Under the pieces are notes generated by a model. That model was not told where the DNA came from and did not search any database. It saw only the letters and a program-made list of their open reading frames with translations. DNA of 64,000 bases, taken from Bacteroidaceae bacterium. GTDB lineage: Bacteria; Bacteroidota; Bacteroidia; Bacteroidales; Bacteroidaceae. Position numbers and translations under genes: made by a program. Positions 1-8,885 of this stretch are shown here, piece by piece (the first letter of the stretch is position 1; each line of letters opens with the position of its first letter). The stretch is taken from the NCBI GenBank assembly GCA_017464815.1, contig JAFTYI010000037.1, positions 1 through 64,000 on the forward strand, in the 5' to 3' direction.

Positions 1-763
1 TCCTGCTCCCGTTCACAGATCCTTCGGTGCCCTCAGGATGACAGAGACTGCATGGCAATTCCTTATCCGCGGTCATCTGCTCCATCTGCGTCATCTGCGT
101 GCCATCACAAGTGCCGCATGGTTCTTCTATGGCACACGGAGTACACTGAGAAGACGGAGACTCACAGATATTTTTATCTTTCAATTCTTCCGTGTTCATC
201 CGTTCATTCCGTTTCATCCGTGTGCCATCATCAGAAGGAGCAAACAGCTCCGGCGCCACCCACAGCGTATGCCCCTCGGTCACCATGTAGATGCAGCGGC
301 TCACATCCTTCAGCGAAGGGTCGGCCTTGAAGCCCACGGCCTCCGAGAAACGCTCCTGTGCCTCCTGCGGTGTCATCCCTTCGGGCAGGGCGATGAGCAC
401 GTGTGTGCCTCGGCGCACCGACTCCTCCACGAGCAGCACCTGCCACGTGCCCGCCTCGTTCAGCTGCAGGGCTTTTTGGAGGATTTCTTGCGAGTGCCCC
501 TTCTCGTCGAAGTCGAGCATCAGGCGTGGCAGGGGTCGCACGGCATCCGCCTTTGCACGGTGGTTGCTTTTGAACTCGGCACACATGGGTGTCCAGATGG
601 GCAGGCGGTGTTTCAGCCGTTCGTCGCCCGCCTCGATGCGTCGGCACATCTCGGCCAGCCACGGTGCGCGTCGCAACTCCTCCCACTCCTTGCGTGTGGA
701 GGGGATGGCAGGGGCGCCGTGCCCCTTGCCGATGCAGGTGAAAAAGTTCTTCACTTCCTTCAT
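1..763 (-). CDS. VirE N-terminal domain protein (primase/helicase-associated), partial
   Basis: The frame is open from the ATG at 763-761 to the left edge, so the gene is cut by the window; 254 residues are visible. The N-terminus (MKEVKNFFTCIGKG...) and the LPRLMLDFDEKG and SRCIYMVTEG segments resemble the BT4734/VirE-N domain common in Bacteroides, usually upstream of a DUF3987 helicase part. Residues 1 to about 175 form the domain. About 175-254 is a low-complexity linker made of dispersed genomic repeats read in frame. The start overlaps the stop of the upstream gene (ATGA, 763-760), so translation is probably coupled. A role in DNA replication or mobilisation is inferred from the family only. 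The C-terminal helicase half is not visible. Confidence 0.7.
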   Translation of the reverse strand, partial: MKEVKNFFTCIGKGHGAPAIPSTRKEWEELRRAPWLAEMCRRIEAGDERLKHRLPIWTPMCAEFKSNHRAKADAVRPLPRLMLDFDEKGHSQEILQKALQLNEAGTWQVLLVEESVRRGTHVLIALPEGMTPQEAQERFSEAVGFKADPSLKDVSRCIYMVTEGHTLWVAPELFAPSDDGTRMKRNERMNTEELKDKNICESPSSQCTPCAIEEPCGTCDGTQMTQMEQMTADKELPCSLCHPEGTEGSVNGSR

Positions 764-1143
764 TTCAAATCCTCTTTAAGTGTTACAAAAAATGCATCAA
801 TCGACGCCCGTTCACGCTCTCTGATTTCGCACACCTTGTGCATGGGCAACTCCCGTCGGAAAGCCCACCGTTCGACCAGCCCGCCTCCGTTTGTGCGTTG
901 GATGGTGCAGTGCTCAGTGGCAAACAGGGTTTCGTATCGAGGCCCTTGCGACCCTATGTTGTAGGGCGTTGTCCGCATCTGTCCGCTCTCGTCCAGTACC
1001 GTGCGCCCCTTGAAGCTCACGCGCTTGCCGCCTGTCACTTCCTCCCCCTTTTCTGCATCCCAAGGGCAAGGCACCACTGTCACGTTGTTGTCACTGAAGA
1101 TGGCCACTGTGTCCATCTGTACATTGTTGAAAAAATTACTCAT
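760..1143 (-). CDS. hypothetical protein, 127 aa
   Basis: I do not recognise this protein. It starts MSNFFNNVQMDTVAIF, has no signal peptide or membrane segment, and ends in a charged helix (REREASIDAFF-like). Its stop TGA overlaps the ATG of the VirE-N gene and it follows the 93-residue gene by about 100 bases, so the three probably share one transcript. Codon use resembles its neighbours and the frame is better than the overlapping frames on the plus strand. A role linked to DNA processing is only suggested by context. Confidence 0.6.
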   Translation of the reverse strand: MSNFFNNVQMDTVAIFSDNNVTVVPCPWDAEKGEEVTGGKRVSFKGRTVLDESGQMRTTPYNIGSQGPRYETLFATEHCTIQRTNGGGLVERWAFRRELPMHKVCEIRERERASIDAFFVTLKEDLK

Positions 1144-1240
1144 TTTCTGAATGGTTTGTGAAGGGAAAGAAGCACAGAAATGCCGGCCGGGCTTGCTCTT
1201 CGCGAAGACTTCTCCGCTTCACTCCATTCGGGTTAAAGAA

Positions 1241-1522
1241 TTACTTGTTAAACTTGTGGAAATCCACCACTAAAATGTCTTGATACATCTTTTCATTGTG
1301 CTCACTCACCCCAGCTCTTAGCGAAGCCGCCAAGACATCGCCCGGATAGAAGTTGCACGCAGCATCTTTGCCCAATAAGGTTGCCACAAATTGGTTGCTG
1401 TACTTGCCACCGATTTCTTGCAGATGGATATACTTCTTCTGCATCTGGCCGCTTTCGCTTTTCTCGCTCTTGATGGTGAAAGGTTCTCCGCACTTCACCA
1501 CACGAAATAAAGATTTTATCAT
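1241..1522 (-). CDS. small hypothetical protein, possibly OB-fold
   Basis: This 93-residue protein is the first gene after the TATAATTTTG promoter element near 1600. It has alternating hydrophobic strands (KKYIHLQEIGGKY, QFVATLLG, GDVLAASLR, YQDILVVDF), a pattern seen in small OB-fold proteins such as single-strand DNA-binding or DUF3127-like proteins. That assignment is a fold guess from strand pattern, not a family match. It is the first of three leftward genes ending with VirE-N, so a DNA-binding role would fit. No signal peptide. Confidence 0.5.
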   Translation of the reverse strand: MIKSLFRVVKCGEPFTIKSEKSESGQMQKKYIHLQEIGGKYSNQFVATLLGKDAACNFYPGDVLAASLRAGVSEHNEKMYQDILVVDFHKFNK

Positions 1523-1595
1523 ATAAATTCCTTTGCTTCCGCTTATCTATGGATGGCCAAGTCACATAATCGCCTGCTCATCTCGAAAGCGAGAG

Positions 1596-1603
1596 CAAAA
1601 TTA
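1596..1603 (-). promoter_or_regulatory. Bacteroidetes -7 box (TAATTTTG)
   Basis: On the minus strand TAATTTTG matches the Bacteroidetes TAnnTTTG -7 consensus, about 75 bases before the 93-residue gene. No clear TTTG -33 box is present. The transcribed leader has a small hairpin (TCTCG/CGAGA, 1581-1594). Confidence 0.45.
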
Positions 1604-1663
1604 TAGCAAAAAGAGATGCAGTTTTTTTTCTTCCGTGAGATTGGCGAAGAAACTTTGAAATAC

Positions 1664-1699
1664 GGAAAAAGGAGACTTGCACGCGGGCAAATCTCCTTT
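1664..1699 (-). terminator. Rho-independent terminator of the type I R-M operon
   Basis: A 12-base stem (1688-1699 with 1668-1679, one mismatch) with an 8-base loop is followed on the minus strand by TTTTT. It sits just past the stop of the last gene of the restriction operon (1720) and before the promoter of the next leftward operon. Confidence 0.65.
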
Positions 1700-1719
1700 C
1701 ACTAGATGAAAAAACGGCA

Positions 1720-3102
1720 TTAAATTTCCGTGTGTTTTCCTTGTAAAATGTCTCGAAGCAGAATCATCCTTTCCGCTTGTTCGTAGTCGGTGAAACTTGG
1801 GGTGTTGCGATGTTCTTTCCACACATCTTGGGCAAATCCCTCTTCCGCCAAATCTTTCATCATGATTTTGTTGATGATGGAGAGGCAGAGGTGATATTCG
1901 TCGCGTAGAGCATCAAATTCTTCATCATTTAAAGTTGTTCCTCTATAGTTCTCTCTTGCCACTTTACCATAACTGTGTCCTGACAACAATTTTGTTTTCT
2001 TGGTGATGGAGTCATTGGTCATTTCCTCCTTAAAATGTTTACCGACAAAGTTTACGAATTGTGGTGCATTACTTCTATTCTCAGGCATCAAACCCATATC
2101 TTGAATAGCATAGTAGAGTGCTGCATATTTGTATGCTTTATCAAAATCAACATTTTTAGCAAACAATGGTATCATCGTTTCTATCAACTCTTGTGCCCCT
2201 TGGTTGATGAAGAGTTTATTGTGGTTGTTGTCGGGGGCTTTTAAGACCTCAAACGATTGAACCTTGATGGTGAGCATCTGGTGAGTTTTTATATAGACGA
2301 ACAAGCTGCTAATCTCCCTTTGGGTTATCTCATTACGGCATCTTACAATAAATGAAGAAATGTCGTAGTTCTCCAAATAGGTTTTGCACAGTTCTGTTTC
2401 AATATCATCCCCATGCAAATCTTCGTATCCTTCCAGCAACAGTTGATACCCCTCTTTTTTGTCCGCGTGTGCAGCCACGTAGTGCTTGACTTCTCGCTTA
2501 AACGCTTTGTTTGCCTTTTCCCACTCCTCCGATGCCAAGAAGTTTTTGTACAACTCTTTGAAGTGCCTCCCCCGTATTAGTTGATTTTTCAGCAAGTTAT
2601 CCTTGTCATTGTTGATGCCGCTTAGTGTGTCCGATATGGCGCGAAATCCGTTGATGACATCCCGATAAATATTTACCTGAGAACGCAAAAGGCTGGTGCG
2701 CACACGGGTTGACACATCCGTGTCGTAGGTGCGAGTGTAGGTTACATCTTTATATTTTGTATTTTCTCTTTCAACGATGTCTTCGGGTTGTTCTGTGATG
2801 GCTTCGTCGTCCTCCAACCTTGTTTCTGCCAGCAGTTTCTCCAGTTGCGTCACCTTTTTGTCGATGGTAGCTTTCCATTCGTCGTAATCCACTTTGAAGG
2901 GGTCAAAAAGGAATTTATAAAGATACCCTCGCACCACCTCCATATTATGCGCCACTTGCAGCATATCTCTGTCAAGGGCCATCAGCATGGCGACGTGCTC
3001 CGACTCCTCCACATGCCCATAGCCCTCGCAAACCTCGTCCACGAGTTTCACCAAGTGCTTCAATTTGTATTCTACATTGTCGTGATTGGATGTTATCTTC
3101 AT
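1720..3102 (-). CDS. unrecognised 460-aa protein, last gene of type I R-M operon
   Basis: I do not recognise a family. The protein is soluble, mostly helical and charged, with no signal peptide, transmembrane segment, Walker motif or evident nuclease motif. A glutamine/acid-rich stretch (about residues 95-115) may link an N-terminal helical part to the rest. Its ATG overlaps the hsdS stop (ATGA, 3102-3099), exactly as hsdS overlaps hsdM, and a terminator follows its stop. It is therefore built into the operon as a fourth cistron. Possibilities are an accessory defence effector, a regulator of HsdR activity, or an anti-restriction sensor; the sequence does not choose between them. Confidence 0.85.
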   Translation of the reverse strand: MKITSNHDNVEYKLKHLVKLVDEVCEGYGHVEESEHVAMLMALDRDMLQVAHNMEVVRGYLYKFLFDPFKVDYDEWKATIDKKVTQLEKLLAETRLEDDEAITEQPEDIVERENTKYKDVTYTRTYDTDVSTRVRTSLLRSQVNIYRDVINGFRAISDTLSGINNDKDNLLKNQLIRGRHFKELYKNFLASEEWEKANKAFKREVKHYVAAHADKKEGYQLLLEGYEDLHGDDIETELCKTYLENYDISSFIVRCRNEITQREISSLFVYIKTHQMLTIKVQSFEVLKAPDNNHNKLFINQGAQELIETMIPLFAKNVDFDKAYKYAALYYAIQDMGLMPENRSNAPQFVNFVGKHFKEEMTNDSITKKTKLLSGHSYGKVARENYRGTTLNDEEFDALRDEYHLCLSIINKIMMKDLAEEGFAQDVWKEHRNTPSFTDYEQAERMILLRDILQGKHTEI

Positions 3103-4568
3103 TGCTTCATCTTCAGTTTTTCAATTTTGGGCAATAAGGATTCTATCTTCTCTACAATGCGGTGTTGCTCGGCGAGAGGGGGAAGTGAAAATGGAAATGC
3201 AACAATCTTTTCCCTTGAAATATTGGGTTGTGCACCACCTTCTCCTAATTGTATAAATCTATCTTTACATGCCATCAAGTAATAAAGAAGGTATTTATTG
3301 TAAACCTCAAAGGGAGTACAAGCACAACATGCTTGATTAGTAGTCAATTCTATACCAGCAATTGCTACCTTTCCAATCGTTGCACCATACATGGCAATTA
3401 GTACATCACCAATTTTGCAAGGACGTAATGAGCACTCATCTAAAGCTTTTTGTGTAACTTTAATTTCAGAATCATATACATAACTATTGTTCAGTTCTCC
3501 AGTACGTAACCAAGGAACGGTTCCATTTATATAATACTCTGTATTACCCTTTGCCGGTGTTGCACCAGCACCCCAATCACCAATCCAACCAAGTTTACAC
3601 CACTCCCAATTGTCTGGTATGTCAAACAAAATATCTTCGTCTGATAAGGCTTCTTCTTTTAATACGCTTTTCTTTATCTTCTTCTCCTTCACCAAGCGTG
3701 CTTTCTCCTCACGAATGCGTTCAAGCAATGCCGATGCCGGCTCATCGTTCGGGTCTTGGGGTACCAAGCGACCTTCGATGGCTTCTTGAAGGATGCTTTT
3801 CTTTAATTGTTCGGGCAAAGCTTCGGTCAACTTTACCAACTCTTCTTGTGCCTTGCCGTAGGCTTCTACCTTGGGTAATAAGGATTCTATCTTCTCTACA
3901 ATGCGGTGTTGTTCGGCAAGAGGAGGAAGAGGGATAGAAATATCTTTCAATGCTGAAGCTGAAAATCCCTTAATTCCTATTCCCTTTCCACCAATAAGAC
4001 CTATACTTTTGTACAACCATATTACATAAAACACATAACGTGTATATCCATCAAAATATGGTCTTAATCTATGCACATGGTTTTGAAGACAAATATTGAA
4101 ATCATAAGGCCATATAGCTGATCGTCCCACATCACCTCCTTCACATACAAGTAAATCACCTTTTTGAGCCGTACATCTATCCAATTCCGAGTCTTTATAA
4201 TACATTGATTTTAAATTGTCCAATACGAATCTATCCCAATATAAATTTGAAGTAGTAATGTATTGATGAAGAGTGCCTTCTGTATCTCCACCCTTTAATT
4301 GTTTTCCGCTTGAATGTTGAAAAATTGTCTCAATCTTACACCATTCCCATGTATCAGGTGAATCAAATATTTTCTCTTCCTCTGCAACATCCTTTTCATT
4401 CAACACAGTTTTCTTTATCTTCTTCTCCTTCACCAATCGTGCTTTCTCGGCACGGATGCGTTCAAGCAATACTGATGCAGGCTCATCGTTCGGGTCTTGG
4501 GGTACCAAGCGACCTTCGATGGCTTCTTGAAGAATGGAGTTTTTCAGTTGTTGTCCCGTCATAATCAT
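3099..4568 (-). CDS. hsdS: type I restriction system specificity subunit HsdS
   Basis: 489 residues with the classic two-half HsdS layout. The N-terminal helical conserved region (about 1-60, LKNSILQEAIEGRLVP) is followed by target-recognition domain 1 (about 70-220), the central conserved helix ending LPPLAEQHRIVEKIESLL, then a second copy of the same conserved region (about 255-310), recognition domain 2 and a terminal LPPLAEQHRIVEK helix. The subunit sets the two halves of the bipartite DNA target for both methylation and cleavage. Its start overlaps the hsdM stop (ATGA) and its stop overlaps the next gene. No inverted hsdS copies are seen nearby, so shuffling by inversion is not indicated in this window. 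Confidence 0.95.
   Translation of the reverse strand: MIMTGQQLKNSILQEAIEGRLVPQDPNDEPASVLLERIRAEKARLVKEKKIKKTVLNEKDVAEEEKIFDSPDTWEWCKIETIFQHSSGKQLKGGDTEGTLHQYITTSNLYWDRFVLDNLKSMYYKDSELDRCTAQKGDLLVCEGGDVGRSAIWPYDFNICLQNHVHRLRPYFDGYTRYVFYVIWLYKSIGLIGGKGIGIKGFSASALKDISIPLPPLAEQHRIVEKIESLLPKVEAYGKAQEELVKLTEALPEQLKKSILQEAIEGRLVPQDPNDEPASALLERIREEKARLVKEKKIKKSVLKEEALSDEDILFDIPDNWEWCKLGWIGDWGAGATPAKGNTEYYINGTVPWLRTGELNNSYVYDSEIKVTQKALDECSLRPCKIGDVLIAMYGATIGKVAIAGIELTTNQACCACTPFEVYNKYLLYYLMACKDRFIQLGEGGAQPNISREKIVAFPFSLPPLAEQHRIVEKIESLLPKIEKLKMKQ
3668..4535. repeat. direct repeat pair inside hsdS (3668-3794 and 4409-4535)
   Basis: About 127 bases encoding the conserved helical region before each recognition domain are repeated with few differences, 741 bases apart. 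A second shorter pair encodes the LPPLAEQHRIVEKIESLLPK helices. Such repeats are known recombination points that exchange or drop HsdS recognition domains. Confidence 0.8.
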
Positions 4569-6133
4569 TCCTTTGCATTAAGTCCTAACTCCATTTGAAT
4601 CTCTTCCAGCATTTTGTCAATCACCTTTTCCATCTCTTCGCGACGGGAGTGGTATTGCGCCAGCAATTCATTCGGCCGCAGCACCTCTTCTTCCTCCTTG
4701 GGGTACTTGCATTGGTCGAAATTGCAATCCATCGCCATCAAGTCCTCCACACCGATGCAACGGCTTTTTTCATTGCCATCTTCACCCACAATCTCCGTGC
4801 GGTTGTCCCACCAGTCAAGCACGCTTTGGAAGTGTGCCAACTGCATGGGGCGCGTCTTGTTGAAGTGTTTGTATCCCTCGGGCATGTCGAGGCGGTAAAA
4901 CCACGTCTCCTTGGTGGCATATCCTTCGGGCGCACCTTCGGCGCGTTCGTTGTCGAAGAAAAGGATGTTGGTAGCAATCGACGTGTAAGGGGCAAACACA
5001 CTGCCCGGCAAACGCACGATGGTGTGGAGATTGAACTCCGTGAGCACCCTGCGCTTGATGGCCAACTTGGCACCATCTGTGCCGAAAAGGAAGCCGTCGG
5101 GCACCACAATGCCGGCGCGTCCGCCTGCCGCAAGGCGTTGCATAATGAGCACCATGAAGAGGTCGGCTGTCTCGCTACTGCGGTATTCGGCCTTGAAATT
5201 GTTTTTCACACTGGCCTCGGTGCTTCCTCCGTAGGGCGGATTCATGGCGATGACGTTCACCTTGCCCTCGTGGTTGTAATTGGTCATTGGCACACCCAAC
5301 GAATCCATGTGGCGCAGATTGGGGTGCTTGATGCCATGCAACAACAGGTTGGTGACGGCCAACAAGTAAGGGAAAGGCTTCCACTCCTGCCCGATGACGG
5401 AGTTTTGAAACAGCTCCACATCGTCGGCATTACCGCTACGGTCGAGTTGTTCTTTCAGGTACTTCAATGCCGACACCAAGAAACCGCCCGTGCCCATAGC
5501 AAAGTCGCCCACTACCTCGCCAAGCAGGGGGTGCAGGCGGTCGATGATGAAGTCGGTGACGGCACGCGGGGTGTAGAATTCTCCCGCACGACCAGCGCCT
5601 TGCAAGTCCTTCAAAATGCCTTCGTAGATGTCGCCAAAAAGGTGAGCATCCTGTGTGTCGGTGAAGTCTATTTCGTCCACGGCATTTATCATCTGCCGCA
5701 GCAGGGTGCCGTTCTTCATGTAGTTGTTCACCTCCAGAAAGACCTCTTGCACCACAGCCTTGCCTCGCGGTGTGCGGCTGTTCACTTGGATGCCTCTGAT
5801 GTAGTCGCCGTTGCTCTCGTTGCCCACATTGTTGCCCTTCAGCACGGGGAAAAGGCGGTTGTTGATGAAACTGAGCAGGGCATCACCCGTCAGTGCATCC
5901 TTGATTTCCTGCCCCTTTTCATTCTTGGCGTGTGCCCAGTTGCGCCAGCGCAAAGGCTCGGGGATGATGCTCTGAAAATCATCGTCTTCGCACTCCCAGT
6001 CCTCCTCCTGTGCGTCGTACACTTTCAAGAAGAAGAGCCACACCATCTGTTCGATGCGTTGTGCATCGCCATTCACGCCGGGGTCTTGGCGCATGATATT
6101 TTGCAAGGTTTTCACCAAATTTCCTGTTGCCAT
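4565..6133 (-). CDS. hsdM: type I restriction system methyltransferase subunit HsdM
   Basis: 522 residues. The N-terminal HsdM helical domain (about 5-140) precedes the N6-adenine methyltransferase fold. Motifs seen: FYTP (186-189), GTGG of the S-adenosylmethionine loop (214-217, in GDFAMGTGG) and the catalytic NPPY (298-301). The usual DPACGTGG form is replaced by DFAMGTGG. The enzyme methylates adenine at the site chosen by HsdS and is also part of the cleavage complex. It lies 12 bases after hsdR and its stop overlaps the hsdS start. Confidence 0.96.
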   Translation of the reverse strand: MATGNLVKTLQNIMRQDPGVNGDAQRIEQMVWLFFLKVYDAQEEDWECEDDDFQSIIPEPLRWRNWAHAKNEKGQEIKDALTGDALLSFINNRLFPVLKGNNVGNESNGDYIRGIQVNSRTPRGKAVVQEVFLEVNNYMKNGTLLRQMINAVDEIDFTDTQDAHLFGDIYEGILKDLQGAGRAGEFYTPRAVTDFIIDRLHPLLGEVVGDFAMGTGGFLVSALKYLKEQLDRSGNADDVELFQNSVIGQEWKPFPYLLAVTNLLLHGIKHPNLRHMDSLGVPMTNYNHEGKVNVIAMNPPYGGSTEASVKNNFKAEYRSSETADLFMVLIMQRLAAGGRAGIVVPDGFLFGTDGAKLAIKRRVLTEFNLHTIVRLPGSVFAPYTSIATNILFFDNERAEGAPEGYATKETWFYRLDMPEGYKHFNKTRPMQLAHFQSVLDWWDNRTEIVGEDGNEKSRCIGVEDLMAMDCNFDQCKYPKEEEEVLRPNELLAQYHSRREEMEKVIDKMLEEIQMELGLNAKE

Positions 6134-6145
6134 AGGTCTTTATTT

Positions 6146-8491
6146 TTATGCTTCTTTATAGAGTTCGTTTTCAAGGTCGAGGATGGCTTGACTGTAGCCC
6201 TCCTTGCCATTGAACAGTTTCATGATTCTTGGTTTTTTGCCAATCTGATTAAAGGGGTTGAGGTCGAGCACCCTTGAATCTTCGATATTCACCACGCCAT
6301 GTTCGGCATAATTGTCAATTAGCCCTTCCAACACGCGGCGTGCATCGCCTTCGAATTTGTGCAAGTAGTCACGCTTTTGCACTCCCTCCACACGTTCGCG
6401 GCGGGTCAACGGCTTGGCGTCGTAGGCCACGTGACAAATGATGTCAAACTCGTCCTTGTCGTCAAGTGACGGATTTTCTGCCCGCACGGCTTCAATCAGG
6501 TCTTTGGCATACTCCACGGAGTCGAGCACCGTCTTCTTCTTGTCGGCACTGCGCCAGGCACCACGGAAGGCATCGAGCGTGGGGAAGTGTTTTTTGAAAG
6601 CCTTCCGAGTGTAGTCGGTCACGCTTTCGGTGCAGAGGGTGCGCCCGTCTTCACCCAGGAAGAGCACCTGTTCGTGCACAATCTTGATTTCCTTTCCTTC
6701 CACATAATATTTGCGTGGCTTTTGCGGCTCGGGCAATGGTGGGTCACCGGGGATGCCTCCATCACCTTTTTCACCACCTCCTTGCGTGTCTCTCTCTTTA
6801 CGACGCTCCTTATAATCCTCGTCATTGGTGGGTGTGCCGTCAAAATTGGGGTCATCAAAGTTGGCAGTGGCATTGCGGAAGTCAAGGATTTCAAAGTTCA
6901 TTTTTCCTGTGGCTTCGTGAATCCGGGTGCCTCGGCCAATCATCTGCTTGAACAAGGCAGGTGAATTGACCTCTTTGTCGAACACAATCAAGCCACACGT
7001 CTTGCAATCCACTCCCGTAGAGAGCAGTTCGCTGGTGGTGGCAATGACGGGGCAAGGCATGTCGGGGTCAATGAAGTCGTCGAGCAGGTATTTGCCCACG
7101 CGGTCATCGCTGGTGATGCGCACCACATAGTTCTTGTGTCGGCGCACCAAGTCCTGATTCATCTCCACCAACAACTCGCGCATGATGGCCGCTTCGTCTT
7201 GGTCGGGGCAGAAAACGATGGTTTTTGTCATCCGCCCGATGGTTTTCAACATCTCTGTGATGCGCTTGGCCACGATGACTTGCCGCTTCTTGATGTTGAT
7301 TTTTCGCCCGATGAGCGGACGCACAAAGATGTTTTCTTCAATAGGGTTGTTGTAGATATCCACCTCGTCAGGCTCGGGTTGGTAGCCCTCCAAATCGACG
7401 TTGATAAATGATTTCGTGATTCGATAGGGAGCCAAAAAACCATCATCAATGCCATCCTTCAGCGAGTATTCAAACACCGGCTTGCCAAAGTAATCATAGT
7501 TGTCGGCACCTTCAACGGATCTTGGTGTAGCCGTCAAACCTATTTGTGTGGCCGATTCGAAGTAAGTGAGAATATCGTGCCATTGGCTGTCTTCGCGGGG
7601 GCTTGAACGGTGACACTCGTCTATCACTATCAGGTCGAAAAAGTCGCGTTCGTAGGCTTCGTAGGGTTGTTTCTGTCCCTCCTGCAAGTCATAATCCACC
7701 CATTGGCCATAGAGCGACATGTATAATTCATAGCCCGATTCGGGTGCTTTGCCTTGCACTTTGGTCATAAACTTCTTGAACGGTTTGAAGTCTTGCACCA
7801 TCGTCTGGTCAATCAGGATGTTGCGGTCGGCCAAATAAAGGATGCGCTTTTTCAAGCCTGATGCATGGAGGCGGTGGATAATCTGAAAGGCGGTAAACGT
7901 CTTCCCTGTGCCCGTGGCCATCACCAGCATGACGCGATTTTGTCCGCGTGCCACGGCCTCCACCGTTTTGTTGATGGCTATGCGCTGATAGTAGCGAGGT
8001 TCGTGTGAATCGGCATTGGTATAATAGGGGAAATCAATGATGTCTTCCTCTTCTTTCGTGTAGTTTTTTGCCGCTTTCAACCGTTCGCGAAGCTCCAAAG
8101 GGGTAGGAAATTTATCCATCGGGATGTTGCGCTCGGCTCCTGTGGCCAAATCGCGCTCAACAAATTCAGCTCCGTTGGTGCTGTAGGCAAATTGTAAATC
8201 GAGGATGGAGGCATATTCTATTGCCTGCTGAAGACCGTCTTCAGGCTGGTGTTTGTAGTCCTTTGCTTCAACAATAGCTATCGGATAATTGTCTTGGGCA
8301 TAGAGCAGATAGTCCGCTTTTTTTCCTTGTTTTCGATGCTTCAATTTACCTTGCACCATAATGCGGCCGGCAGTAAAGTAATACTCCATGCGCATGTGCT
8401 CCTTGTCCCATCCTGCTTGTTCAAGTTTGGGGGTAATGAATCGGTTCTTTATATCCTCTTCCGAGAGACTTTTATCCAGATAGTTTGGCAT
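6146..8491 (-). CDS. hsdR: type I restriction system endonuclease/translocase subunit HsdR
   Basis: 781 residues. The N-terminal PD-(D/E)XK nuclease shows D60 and E75-x-K77 (IVEAK). The SF2 translocase follows, with Walker A MATGTGKT (K197), DECH (291-294), a TATP motif III and a GRGTR motif VI. The C-terminus resembles the EcoEI R C-terminal domain. The subunit pumps DNA and cuts unmethylated molecules. It follows the lipoprotein ORF by about 20 bases and precedes hsdM by 12, so it is probably on the transcript starting near 8880. Confidence 0.95.
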   Translation of the reverse strand: MPNYLDKSLSEEDIKNRFITPKLEQAGWDKEHMRMEYYFTAGRIMVQGKLKHRKQGKKADYLLYAQDNYPIAIVEAKDYKHQPEDGLQQAIEYASILDLQFAYSTNGAEFVERDLATGAERNIPMDKFPTPLELRERLKAAKNYTKEEEDIIDFPYYTNADSHEPRYYQRIAINKTVEAVARGQNRVMLVMATGTGKTFTAFQIIHRLHASGLKKRILYLADRNILIDQTMVQDFKPFKKFMTKVQGKAPESGYELYMSLYGQWVDYDLQEGQKQPYEAYERDFFDLIVIDECHRSSPREDSQWHDILTYFESATQIGLTATPRSVEGADNYDYFGKPVFEYSLKDGIDDGFLAPYRITKSFINVDLEGYQPEPDEVDIYNNPIEENIFVRPLIGRKINIKKRQVIVAKRITEMLKTIGRMTKTIVFCPDQDEAAIMRELLVEMNQDLVRRHKNYVVRITSDDRVGKYLLDDFIDPDMPCPVIATTSELLSTGVDCKTCGLIVFDKEVNSPALFKQMIGRGTRIHEATGKMNFEILDFRNATANFDDPNFDGTPTNDEDYKERRKERDTQGGGEKGDGGIPGDPPLPEPQKPRKYYVEGKEIKIVHEQVLFLGEDGRTLCTESVTDYTRKAFKKHFPTLDAFRGAWRSADKKKTVLDSVEYAKDLIEAVRAENPSLDDKDEFDIICHVAYDAKPLTRRERVEGVQKRDYLHKFEGDARRVLEGLIDNYAEHGVVNIEDSRVLDLNPFNQIGKKPRIMKLFNGKEGYSQAILDLENELYKEA

Positions 8492-8510
8492 AATGGCATC
8501 AGTTTAATGG

Positions 8511-8844
8511 TTAATGATTCAAAAGCCTTTCAATCTCCTCTTCCGTCATCGGCACACATTCGCCCGCCTTGCCATCCGTCCAATCAGTGATGACGGCATC
8601 GGGGGTATTCGTGTCGGTGGAGTCGGTGGGGAGAGCCGTTTCAGTGCGTGATTCATTGGCGGTGGCAGGGGTGGGAGGAGCCATGCGCCCGGCATCATCC
8701 TCGGTGCAACCAACGAGACTGGCGGACACAAAAAAAGCGGCCAGCCATGCACAACTGTGCTTGGCAAGCCGCTTGATACGTGCGTACTTTAAACTTAGGC
8801 GGAAATTTTTACCCCCCCCCTATTCTGTTTATATTATTTACCAT
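8511..8844 (-). CDS. small lipoprotein ORF split by a G9 tract (out of phase here)
   Basis: The ATG at 8844-8842 lies about 35 bases after a good promoter. It reads MVNNINRIGGG and stops at once, because the G9 tract (8820-8812) puts TAA in frame. The next frame, opening right after the tract, reads without stop to 8511. It encodes a textbook lipoprotein signal: basic KYARIKRLAKH, hydrophobic WLAAFFVSASL and lipobox LVGC, then a Thr/Pro-rich linker and a short acidic tail. With one G fewer, or two more, the ATG joins this frame to give about 110 residues. No ATG, GTG or TTG in the second frame precedes the signal peptide; only a GTG (8729) inside it. It is the first ORF before hsdR. Function unknown. 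Confidence 0.55.
8812..8820. repeat. homopolymer tract, C9 (G9 on coding strand)
   Basis: Nine consecutive C on the plus strand lie between the ATG and the signal peptide of the lipoprotein ORF. Tracts of this length are prone to slipped-strand changes. The tract could also be misread by sequencing, so its length needs raw reads. Confidence 0.9.
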
Positions 8845-8885
8845 ATAATTAAAGTTATTCATGCGATAATGAGTTATTGTTTCTG

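Noticed and set aside
3099-4568. Phase-variable hsdS shuffling by inversion
   Set aside because: The internal repeats are direct, and there is no second hsdS fragment or recombinase in the window.
4595-6277. Long plus-strand open frame opposite hsdM
   Set aside because: It is the antisense shadow of hsdM; it has no family features, while the minus strand has complete methylase motifs.
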